64,000 nucleotides of DNA. It comes from UBA1413 sp964567485. Its GTDB lineage: Bacteria; Bacteroidota; Bacteroidia; Bacteroidales; Prolixibacteraceae. Shown here one piece after another: positions 39,116-46,760 of this stretch. The stretch's first letter is position 1; every line of letters begins with the position of its first letter. The notes under the pieces are model-generated. The model had not been told where the DNA came from. It searched no databases and saw only the letters and a program-made list of their open reading frames with translations. The stretch covers positions 1 to 64,000 of the forward strand of contig CAZMMX010000014.1 of NCBI GenBank assembly GCA_964567485.1, given 5' to 3'. Position numbers and translations under genes: made by a program.

Positions 39116-39772
39116 ATGAGTGACAAAAATGAGAAAATTGAAGATTCCATGCCCGAAGAAGAGAAGGAAGAGGTAATTTCGGAGGATAAAACCACGGAAC
39201 CCTCCGCCACCACCGAAGAGCATACTGAAGAGCATGCTGAAGAGCATGCTGAAGAGCATGCTGAATCGAACAGTGGAAAGGGTCACAGGGAATCACACAA
39301 ACATAAAAAGGATAAGGCTTCGGAGAAGGTGGCCGAACTGGAAGGCGTCATTGCCGGCATGTTGGATAAACACCTCAGGTTACAGGCCGAGTTTGACAAT
39401 TTCAGGAAAAGGACCCTGCGAGAAAAAGCCGACCTCATCAAATCGGGAGGAGAAACGGTACTCACTGCCATTTTGCCGATTGTTGATGATTTTGAAAGAG
39501 CCCTGGGTTCGTTGAAGGAAGTAGCCGACGACGACCCCTCCAAAATTGGGTTCATGCTGATTTACAACAAATTTCAGGAGTTTCTCAAGAACAATAGCAT
39601 CAGAGAGATCGATGCTGCCGGTAAGGAATTTGACGTAGATCTCCATTTTGCCGTCACCAAAATCCCGGCACCCTCCGAAGATCTCAGGGGAAAGATTGTC
39701 GACGTAGTGGAAAAAGGATATACCCTAAACGAAAAAGTCATTCGTTTTGCGAAAGTAGTCATCGGAGAATAA
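39116..39772 (+). CDS. grpE: Nucleotide exchange factor GrpE
   Basis: 218 residues from the ATG at 39116; the upstream in-frame start at 39020 lies inside the inverted repeat and adds no conserved sequence. It releases ADP from DnaK. The first 70 residues are acidic and disordered, with four EEH(T/A) repeats at about residues 34-49. The GrpE core starts at about 75 ('LEGVIAGMLDKHLRLQAEFD', 'NFRKRTLREKADLIKSGGE') and ends 'VVEKGYTLNEKVIRFAKVVI'. dnaJ follows after 10 bases; dnaK is not in the window. Confidence 0.96.
   Translation: MSDKNEKIEDSMPEEEKEEVISEDKTTEPSATTEEHTEEHAEEHAEEHAESNSGKGHRESHKHKKDKASEKVAELEGVIAGMLDKHLRLQAEFDNFRKRTLREKADLIKSGGETVLTAILPIVDDFERALGSLKEVADDDPSKIGFMLIYNKFQEFLKNNSIREIDAAGKEFDVDLHFAVTKIPAPSEDLRGKIVDVVEKGYTLNEKVIRFAKVVIGE
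39215..39262 (+). repeat. 12-base coding repeat in grpE (four copies)
   Basis: GAAGAGCATRCT repeated four times in frame, encoding Glu-Glu-His-Thr/Ala. The last three copies are identical, so the array is probably recent and may vary in number between strains. Confidence 0.95.
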
Positions 39773-39782
39773 TAAAAATAAA

Positions 39783-40940
39783 ATGGCGAAAAGAGACTAT
39801 TACGAAATTCTGGAAGTCAGCAAAAATGCCACTGCCGAAGAGATCAAGAAGGCTTACCGGAAGAAGGCCATACAATTTCATCCTGACAAGAACCAGGGCG
39901 ACAAGGCGGCTGAAGAGAAGTTCAAGGAGGCTGCTGAAGCCTATGAAGTATTGAGCAATCCCGAAAAGAGAAGCCGCTACGACCAGTTCGGTCATTCGGG
40001 AGTGAGTGGTTCCGGAGGTTTCAGCGGAGGAGGCATGTCGATGGATGACATTTTCTCGATGTTCGGGGATGTCTTTGGCGACGCTTTTGGGGGTTTCGGA
40101 GGTTTCGGGGGTTTCGGAGGCAGCAGGGGCGGCCGTACCCGCCGTGTCAACCGCGGTTCCGACCTCAGGGTGAAAGTCACCCTCTCTCTGAGAGAGATCG
40201 CTACGGGTGTGGAAAAAAAGATCAAGGTCAAGAAATATGTAGCTTGTTCCCACTGTAACGGAACAGGGGCACAGGACGGCTCCTCGTTTACCAGCTGCAG
40301 TACCTGCCACGGCACCGGTCATGTGACCCGCATCGCCAACACCCTGCTCGGGCAAATGCAGACCACCTCAACATGTCCCACCTGCCAGGGCGAAGGACAG
40401 TCCATCACCAGCAAGTGCATCCACTGTAACGGTGAAGGAGTGGTCAGAGAAGAGGAGGTGATCTCGATCAGGATTCCTGCGGGGGTGGGAGAAGGCATGC
40501 AACTCAACGTGTCGGGGAAGGGCAACACCGGTCGCAGGGGCGGCGTCAACGGCGACCTGCTCATTGTCATTCAGGAGGAAGAACACCCCGAACTCATCCG
40601 CGACAACAATAACCTCATCTACAACCTCTATGTCTCATTCCCCCAGCTGATCCTGGGAATAACCTCGGAAATACCGACTGTCGACGGGAAGGTGAAGGTC
40701 AAGATCGATGCCGGCACACAACCCGAAAAGGTATTGCGGCTGCGTGGTAAAGGATTGCCCGATGTCAACGGTTATGGCCGTGGCGACCTGCTGGTGCGCG
40801 TCCACGCTTGGGTGCCCCAGAAACTCAACTCCGAAGAGCGCAAAATGCTGGAAAAACTGCTCGATTCCCCAGGATTCACGGGAGGCCCTTCAGAATCGGA
40901 AAAGAGCTTTTTCGAGAAGGTGAGGGATATCTTCGAATAA
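39783..40940 (+). CDS. dnaJ: Chaperone protein DnaJ (class A Hsp40)
   Basis: 385 residues, full length. The J domain (1-70) has 'AIQFHPDKNQG' with the HPD triad that stimulates DnaK ATPase. A Gly/Phe-rich linker covers about 75-120. Four zinc-finger repeats at about 155-230 are 'CSHCNGTG', 'CSTCHGTG', 'CPTCQGEG' and 'CIHCNGEG'. Then come the two peptide-binding beta domains. Co-transcribed with grpE. Confidence 0.98.
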   Translation: MAKRDYYEILEVSKNATAEEIKKAYRKKAIQFHPDKNQGDKAAEEKFKEAAEAYEVLSNPEKRSRYDQFGHSGVSGSGGFSGGGMSMDDIFSMFGDVFGDAFGGFGGFGGFGGSRGGRTRRVNRGSDLRVKVTLSLREIATGVEKKIKVKKYVACSHCNGTGAQDGSSFTSCSTCHGTGHVTRIANTLLGQMQTTSTCPTCQGEGQSITSKCIHCNGEGVVREEEVISIRIPAGVGEGMQLNVSGKGNTGRRGGVNGDLLIVIQEEEHPELIRDNNNLIYNLYVSFPQLILGITSEIPTVDGKVKVKIDAGTQPEKVLRLRGKGLPDVNGYGRGDLLVRVHAWVPQKLNSEERKMLEKLLDSPGFTGGPSESEKSFFEKVRDIFE

Positions 40941-40956
40941 TATTCGGAGGGCGCTG

Positions 40957-41826
40957 TCACAACGGCCTGGCCACCATGATTCCCGTGGCCATTTTACTGC
41001 TGTCAAGGTATTGCCGCAGGCTCTGGTCTGAGACCACCACTTTATTCTCCCGGGAACTGGCATGGATGAAATGGAGCGATCTCCCCTGATGGATGGCAAT
41101 CACAACATGGGAGACATCCAGCCCTTCGATGCCTGAGGTAATGCCAATGATATCTCCGTCGAGGATCTGCCTTTCAGCTTCTGCCATCTGATCCCGGGGA
41201 ATAAACCAGGTCATACGTCCGCTGATCTCCTTTTCTAAGGTTGTCAGTTCGGCAATAAGCTCCTCGTTCCCTTTGAGCACAGGATAACTGTCGGGGTGGG
41301 TGCTCATGAAATTCACCTGGTTGGGAACCATCATGTGGGCCATCTCCTGCGAAATGCTTTTCACCATTTTTTTGTGGTCATTATCGTAAATCCAATCGCT
41401 GAAGTAGTGCAACCGTGAACCATAGCCGTGGCGTATACCCCCGCGGTAACGGATCTTTTCCAGCTGTTCCGCGAACTTCGCGAAGCTCGGTTTTTTCATG
41501 GAGGCCGTGCGCGCCAGGGCCAGGCAGTTCTCGGCAAATGTGGTGCAATCCATCTCCCTGAGATTGATGACCATCTTCTCGTCTGCTCCGTTTTCCAGCG
41601 TGTGGGCGACATAGGGCGTTCCCAGAAAATGAAGGGCAATATCCCTGACCAGAATTCCGGGTTCAGGTTTTTCCCCCAAGGAGAATTTACGGAGGACCTC
41701 TACGGCCATGATACTGTCTGAAGCCTCATACAACAGTTGATCATTCGCGGGAGCTTCCACCGATTTCCCTCCCCCGCAGGAGAATATCAGGAATAAAAGC
41801 ATGTTTAGGGTGAGGATTTGTTTCAT
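40957..41826 (-). CDS. DUF1460-family lipoprotein (NlpC/P60-like, putative cell-wall amidase)
   Basis: 289 residues from 41826, where the Met begins a lipoprotein signal 'LLFLIFSCGGG' (Cys17); the longer frame start at 41895 would overlap the upstream gene and hide the signal. The core has 'FLGTPYVAHTLENGADEK', 'REMDCTTFAENCLALARTAS' with the probable catalytic Cys, and 'GLDVSHVVIAIHQG' with the probable His, a pattern of the DUF1460 branch of NlpC/P60-like peptidases. Family members are linked to peptidoglycan turnover. It is the last gene of the minus-strand run ccsBA - M20 deacylase - DUF1460. Confidence 0.82.
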   Translation of the reverse strand: MKQILTLNMLLFLIFSCGGGKSVEAPANDQLLYEASDSIMAVEVLRKFSLGEKPEPGILVRDIALHFLGTPYVAHTLENGADEKMVINLREMDCTTFAENCLALARTASMKKPSFAKFAEQLEKIRYRGGIRHGYGSRLHYFSDWIYDNDHKKMVKSISQEMAHMMVPNQVNFMSTHPDSYPVLKGNEELIAELTTLEKEISGRMTWFIPRDQMAEAERQILDGDIIGITSGIEGLDVSHVVIAIHQGRSLHFIHASSRENKVVVSDQSLRQYLDSSKMATGIMVARPL

Positions 41827-41875
41827 ACCGCCAAGACAATTTATTTTTATGACCCTGAAAGTTAAGCCATTGGTG

Positions 41876-42940
41876 TTAACTCCGCTGAGTTTCATTTCCC
41901 GGGTATCCTTCCAGGAGGAGAATATACTTCTCTATCCCGTTTATGATCTCACTTTTGAGGATAAACTCACCGGCAGTGTGGGAACGTGCCGAATCGCCGG
42001 GGCCGATTTTCACGGACGGATAGGAAATGACGGCCTGGTCGGAAGTGGTGGGTGATCCGTAGAGGGGGATTCCCAGTTCCCTGGCTCTCTGAACAATGGG
42101 ATGATCCGGGGAAATTCCCGATGAGTTCAGTCTGAAGGAGCGGGGGTGGACTTCCGAAGTGATGGCTCCGGAAATCATCATGAAGGCTTCTTCATTGCTG
42201 TAATGTTCATTGGTTCTGACGTCGGCGGTGAAGCGGCAGGTATCGGGGACCACATTATGCTGTGTACCGGCCTCTATCTGGGTGACGGTGATCTTCACGG
42301 GACCCAGGAGTTCCGACACCCGGGGAAACCGGAAACTGCGCAACAGGACGATGTCATCGAGGGCCTTATAGAGGGCGTTCTCCCCCTCCTCCCGGGCGGC
42401 ATGCCCAGCCTTACCCCTGGCGACACAATCGAGGACCAGCAATCCCTTTTCGGCGATAGCCATCTCCATGCACGTGGGCTCCCCGACAATGACCAGCGAG
42501 GCAGGAGGCAACTCCCCGAGAATCGAACGCAGGCCTCCCTCTCCGGAATTTTCCTCTTCGGCAGAAGCGACAAAAATCAGATTGAAGGGAAGCTCCCGGC
42601 GATCGTAAAAATGAAGGAAGACGGCTAAAAGGGAGACCAGTGAGGCCCCGGCATCGTTGCTGCCCAAACCGGTAATCCGGTCTCCCTCTTCCAGAGGAAT
42701 AAAAGGATCGGTGTTCCACCCGGTGGCCGGTCTCACCGTATCGATGTGGGAATTGAGCATGACCACAGGCTTTCCCTCCCCTGCATAGTGATTTAAAGCC
42801 CAGGTGTTGTTCCCGGAACTTCTGAAGGGCACTCCTCTTTTTTTCAGAAATTCCCTGATGATGGCTGCGGCAGCATCCTCTTTCCCACTCAGAGAAGGAG
42901 TGCTGATCAAAGACTTCAGTAAGGTTATGAATTCTTCCAT
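41876..42940 (-). CDS. M20-family deacylase (ArgE/DapE/LysK-like; candidate N-succinyl-citrulline/ornithine deacylase)
   Basis: 354 residues. A di-zinc aminoacylase with 'MLNSHIDTVRP' (His65, Asp67), 'GLGSNDAGASLVSLLAV' with the bridging Asp (about 97), and 'ASAEEENSGEGG' with the catalytic Glu pair. The dimerisation lid begins near 'VARGKAGHAAREEGENALYK'. Such enzymes remove acyl groups from amino-acid intermediates in arginine, lysine or diaminopimelate synthesis. Because the window also has a transcarbamylase with succinyl specificity and no other ArgE, the best guess is the deacylation step of arginine synthesis. Its neighbour ccsBA (21 bases upstream) gives no support for that, so the substrate is uncertain. 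Confidence 0.8.
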   Translation of the reverse strand: MEEFITLLKSLISTPSLSGKEDAAAAIIREFLKKRGVPFRSSGNNTWALNHYAGEGKPVVMLNSHIDTVRPATGWNTDPFIPLEEGDRITGLGSNDAGASLVSLLAVFLHFYDRRELPFNLIFVASAEEENSGEGGLRSILGELPPASLVIVGEPTCMEMAIAEKGLLVLDCVARGKAGHAAREEGENALYKALDDIVLLRSFRFPRVSELLGPVKITVTQIEAGTQHNVVPDTCRFTADVRTNEHYSNEEAFMMISGAITSEVHPRSFRLNSSGISPDHPIVQRARELGIPLYGSPTTSDQAVISYPSVKIGPGDSARSHTAGEFILKSEIINGIEKYILLLEGYPGNETQRS

Positions 42941-42961
42941 CGTCTAATTGGCAGATTATGG

Positions 42962-45900
42962 TTAAGTGGTTTCTCCGGGAAGTTCCGGATTCACCTTTCT
43001 TCTCTTTTTGTCAGAGCGCTGGGAGGTAATGGCCAGGACGGCCACTGCTGCGACAGCGATGTAAACTCCCGCAGGAACGGGGATAGGTTCTCCCTGGGCA
43101 TAGGAATGGAGTCCCGACAGGTAATAGTTGACGCCGAAGAAGGTCATCAGCACCGATGCCAGTCCCACCAGGGTGGCCAGGCTGAGGGCGTACGTTCCGC
43201 GGAAACCGGGGATTTTATGCATGTGGACGATAAAGGCATAGACCAGGATGGTCACCATGGCCCAGGTCTCCTTGGGATCCCAGCCCCAGTAACGTCCCCA
43301 CGATTCATTGGCCCATACTCCTCCGAGGAAGGAGCCTATGGTGAGCATATACAGGCCGGTGATCATGGCCATTTCGATAATCAGCACCAGCTCACGGAGG
43401 GTAAATCCGATTCTGGGGTTGCTATTATCCGCGTCGATGATAATCAGCACCAGGTTTACCACTCCCAGCAGGGCAGCCATGGCAAAAAACCCATAACTGG
43501 CGGTGATCACAGCCACATGGATGACCAGCCAGTAGGATTTCAGCACGGGCACGAGATTGGTAAGCTCGGGGTTCATCCAGCTCATGCCGGCCACAAAGAG
43601 GGAAATGGCAGCCAGAATGGTGGTGATGGCCAGAGTCATCGGTGAACGGCGGGCAAAGAAGAGCCCCGCCAAACCGGTTGCCCAGCTGATATAAAGCATG
43701 GTCTCATAGCCATTACTCCAGGGAGCATGCCCCGAAATATACCACCTGATCGCCAGTCCGGCCGTGTGTACCAGCAACAGGACAAAAACCACCCAGAAAC
43801 CGCTCTTTTCCCAACGCCCCGGCCAGGTCTGGGAGGAGAGAAGGGAGACAAACTGAAAGACCAGCAATAGCAGTCCCACAAGAATGTAGAGTTTTGAGAG
43901 CTTGCTGTAAATGTTAAAGTTGGTATAGAAAACTTCGAGGTGGGTTTTGATGGTCGGGGGATAGATGGCGGCTCCCAATCTTTGCTGATTTTCCTTCAGC
44001 CGCTGCAGGAAAGCGCCGGCATCGCCGTAATTACCGCTGATCGTGGCCCCCTTAAGTGCCGCGAAATAATCTCCCAGAGCTTTTGAGGAGAACTCCGCCA
44101 CTTCAGGCAGCGGCGATTTGGCCGCATCGGCAGGAGAAAGCCATTTATTGGCAGCATCTCCCGGGACCGGGAAGATGGTCAGGAATCCTCCAGTCATGAA
44201 CTTGTACAGAATGTTCACCCTCTCGTCCACGTTGACGACCTCCTTGTCGAATTTATTGCGCTCTGCCGCTCTTTTTGCATAGGCCTGGTCCACATATTCG
44301 CGAAGTTTGTACTCCCCCTGGTGGTCACTCAGCAGACTGTTAAAGGATACATATCCGTCAGGGGCACTCAGGATCCGGCGTAATTCGGCATCACCCACCT
44401 TAATGACCGGAATACTCCTCCACTTTTCGGGGTCCAGCATCATGTCGAGCATCACCTGCACAGGAGAGAGACCGTTGAAGCTTCCTTTTTTGGCCACTTT
44501 ACGAAGTACTTCGGAAGCCAGGGTATTGACGGGCTCTATGCGCCCCTCGTTACTCTGAACCAGAAGGGTGCCGAACTCACGGGCGTGGCCGGGATCTGCA
44601 GGATGGTCGCTCTGCTGGGCCACCGCTGTTATCGCAGGGAAAAACATCGCCCCCACCAACAAAACGGGAAAGAGTCTCCTTCTCTCCTGTCCCAGGCGTG
44701 CCGAAGCCCTGGCCAGCACCGAAAAACGCGAACGCCTGCTGAAAAGGGCCAGGACCATTCCCAGGGCCATCAGAAAATACCCGGCATAGGTTACCATGGT
44801 CCCCCACCAGTCATAATTCACCGATAGGATAGTCCCCTTCTCATCTTCATCAAATGAAGACTGGAAAAAGCGGTAGCCGTTGTATTTCAAAATATTATTC
44901 ATAAAAATCCGGAAAGGTCTCTCCACGTTGTGGCCGGTATCGACCAGGGTGACCTCGCTGGCAAAAGAGGAGGGACTGTCGGAACCTGGATATCTTTCGA
45001 TCTGAAAATCATTAAGCCTGAGGGAGAATGGCAATTCATGGACCACGCTTCCATAGGAGACGTTCACGCTGACGCCGCCCAGGGTTACTGATTCCTCCCG
45101 GCCCAGGGTACCCTTCCTTCCGAAAACAAAAAGCTCACGGCTCTCGTCACCGAGAGTAATGGCAAGGTGAAGAGCGTCTTCACTCATGGAGCCTGCATGT
45201 TCAGGGACATACACCAGTTCGGCCTTTCCCTTTTCGAGGTATTTTTTAAGGACAAAACCGGTCGTGCCCGTCTGGTATATCATCCTTTCCATAAGAGGAT
45301 GAAGGGTGTCGGGGGCCAGGGCTATGAGCTCCTGCTGCTGCATGCCCGTAAGAAAAACCGAATCAGGAGCACTGAAAAAGACTTTCTCTCCGCTGGCCAC
45401 AATACGTATAAAAGAGGTGTCACTCTGCGGGGAAAAGGCAAAGCGCTGTTCTCCTGCCAGGGCTGATTCACCCTGACGCAGGAGCAGGTCGTACCTGCGA
45501 CCGGACCGGTCCACCGCCATCAAGGCTACCATGGGTTCCCCCGACGGCTCTTCCACCACACTTTCCGCCGCTGAAGGCACATACTTCAGGTTCTTCAGGG
45601 AAAGCTGCCTGCCGCCAATTTCGCCATGTGCCTTAAACCGGTTGGAGGTATAGGGTGAAAACCGCACCTCTTCAGCGAGTCTGAGGGTATCGGTGCCATC
45701 GGTGGCCGTCACAGTGACATAGGTGGCCTCGGTGACCAGCTGGTTGTTCATCTCCCCCTCCCTGATATGGAGCGACCCCTCAAAACCAGTGTACCTGGTG
45801 ATGGCCGAACCGGCAAGGATCACCAGAAATGCCCCGTGGAACAGCACGACTACAGGCTTCTTTCGCGACCACAATCCGTAGTGAAAAATACTCCCCACCA

Positions 45901-46081
45901 GGTTCACCGCAAGTAACAACAACAACACCTCAAACCACAGGGCATTATAAACCAGGATCCTGGCAGTTGCCGTACCGTAATCATTTTCGATGAAAGTGGC
46001 ATAGGCAATGGCAAAAGCAAAAATCACCAGCAGGACTCCTGTGGTGGTCATTGAGAAAAGGGTAGCCGATATTTTTCTCAT
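42962..46081 (-). CDS. ccsBA: Cytochrome c biogenesis protein, CcsB-CcsA (ResB-ResC) fusion
   Basis: 1039 residues. The N-terminal ResB/CcsB-like part has three membrane helices ('TTTGVLLVIFAFAIAYATFI', 'LLLLLAVNLVGSIFHYGLWS', 'LFHGAFLVILAGSAITRYTG') and a large periplasmic domain. After a central periplasmic region comes the CcsA part, with many helices and the haem-handling WWD segment 'WGRYWGWDPKETWAM' near 935-950. Fused CcsBA (system II) carries haem across the membrane and attaches it to CxxCH motifs. No c-type cytochrome gene is intact in the window, but a broken lipoprotein gene lies just upstream on the same strand. Confidence 0.93.
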   Translation of the reverse strand: MRKISATLFSMTTTGVLLVIFAFAIAYATFIENDYGTATARILVYNALWFEVLLLLLAVNLVGSIFHYGLWSRKKPVVVLFHGAFLVILAGSAITRYTGFEGSLHIREGEMNNQLVTEATYVTVTATDGTDTLRLAEEVRFSPYTSNRFKAHGEIGGRQLSLKNLKYVPSAAESVVEEPSGEPMVALMAVDRSGRRYDLLLRQGESALAGEQRFAFSPQSDTSFIRIVASGEKVFFSAPDSVFLTGMQQQELIALAPDTLHPLMERMIYQTGTTGFVLKKYLEKGKAELVYVPEHAGSMSEDALHLAITLGDESRELFVFGRKGTLGREESVTLGGVSVNVSYGSVVHELPFSLRLNDFQIERYPGSDSPSSFASEVTLVDTGHNVERPFRIFMNNILKYNGYRFFQSSFDEDEKGTILSVNYDWWGTMVTYAGYFLMALGMVLALFSRRSRFSVLARASARLGQERRRLFPVLLVGAMFFPAITAVAQQSDHPADPGHAREFGTLLVQSNEGRIEPVNTLASEVLRKVAKKGSFNGLSPVQVMLDMMLDPEKWRSIPVIKVGDAELRRILSAPDGYVSFNSLLSDHQGEYKLREYVDQAYAKRAAERNKFDKEVVNVDERVNILYKFMTGGFLTIFPVPGDAANKWLSPADAAKSPLPEVAEFSSKALGDYFAALKGATISGNYGDAGAFLQRLKENQQRLGAAIYPPTIKTHLEVFYTNFNIYSKLSKLYILVGLLLLVFQFVSLLSSQTWPGRWEKSGFWVVFVLLLVHTAGLAIRWYISGHAPWSNGYETMLYISWATGLAGLFFARRSPMTLAITTILAAISLFVAGMSWMNPELTNLVPVLKSYWLVIHVAVITASYGFFAMAALLGVVNLVLIIIDADNSNPRIGFTLRELVLIIEMAMITGLYMLTIGSFLGGVWANESWGRYWGWDPKETWAMVTILVYAFIVHMHKIPGFRGTYALSLATLVGLASVLMTFFGVNYYLSGLHSYAQGEPIPVPAGVYIAVAAVAVLAITSQRSDKKRRKVNPELPGETT

Positions 46082-46183
46082 ACGATAGAATATTCCGAAG
46101 GGTCAACCATACTAAAAGAACATATAGAGTCCATGCGCTCGCCGGAATTCAGATTACAGAGTGCCAAGATAGGAATGTTTATT

Positions 46184-46191
46184 CAAAAATA
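46184..46191 (-). promoter_or_regulatory. Candidate -7 element (TATTTTTG) for ccsBA
   Basis: TATTTTTG on the minus strand, about 100 bases before the ccsBA start. No -33 element is recognised. Confidence 0.35.
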
Positions 46192-46286
46192 AAACCATCC
46201 TGACGGGGAGCCATTCCCATCGGTTCAACCCTGTAGGGCCACTGTTTGCCAGGCTCCGGGGAAAAAACAGACGGTTATTTTACGGA

Positions 46287-46521
46287 CTATTGGGCCTGCT
46301 CTTCTTCCTGCTCTTCATTTTCCGTAACACCGGCATGATTCCCATGGTCATAGATTTCAGGCCACTCGCTGAATATACTGCGGAAGTTGGCCAGGCAACA
46401 CCATCCATGCCATCACTCCCGAACACACCCATCGGCCCCTCCTTGACACATGATGACAAAAAAAACAGAATAGATAACCCGAAGGCTAAATCCCCATTAA
46501 ATTCCTGAAGCCCACCATCAT
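46287..46521 (-). pseudogene. Frameshifted remnant of a small lipoprotein with Gly-rich (collagen-like) linker
   Basis: Three adjoining frames give a sensible order. From ATG 46521: 'MMVGFRNLMG'. Then, one frame over: 'DLAFGLSILFFLSSC' followed by 'VKEGPMGVFGSDGMDG'. Then in the third frame: 'CCLANFRSIFSEWPEIYDHG' running on to an acidic end 'EEQEEEQAQ' and TAG. A lipobox Cys followed by GxxGxDG repeats is typical of Bacteroidota lipoproteins, some of which carry haem or metal domains. At least two frameshifts are needed, so the gene is decayed or the draft sequence has indel errors here. It lies directly upstream of ccsBA in the same direction. Confidence 0.4.
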
Positions 46522-46639
46522 ATGTTTTAGGTCGTGATTAATTCCCATCAACGTCACTCATGAATAATGGACTCCGGTAAAAAAATATTCGATGAGAATA
46601 TACCGCTACGGAAAAGGGAATGACATATTAAACCCCGGC

Positions 46640-46657
46640 AATTGACAGATGTCAATT
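46640..46657. repeat. Inverted repeat AATTGACA-GA-TGTCAATT
   Basis: An 8-bp perfect inverted repeat with a 2-base centre, too tight for an RNA hairpin but suitable as a dimeric protein-binding site. It lies downstream of carB. The half-site is the same as in the repeat upstream of grpE. Confidence 0.5.
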
Positions 46658-46760
46658 TTTGCCCGACCGGTTCACATTGAGGTCCTGACAATTCCCGGTC
46701 AACTGGGTATGGTTTTCCAGTTGCTTATCGATATTCTTTCCGGCGTTTCCCGGAATCTGA

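Larger units (their letters stand above)
46082..46760. other. Gene-poor intergenic region between ccsBA and carB
   Basis: 679 bases without an intact recognisable gene. It holds a candidate -7 element for ccsBA, the remnants of a small minus-strand lipoprotein gene (46287-46521), and an 18-base inverted repeat (46640-46657). The two plus-strand open frames (46290-46508, 46649-46852) show no family features. Confidence 0.6.
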
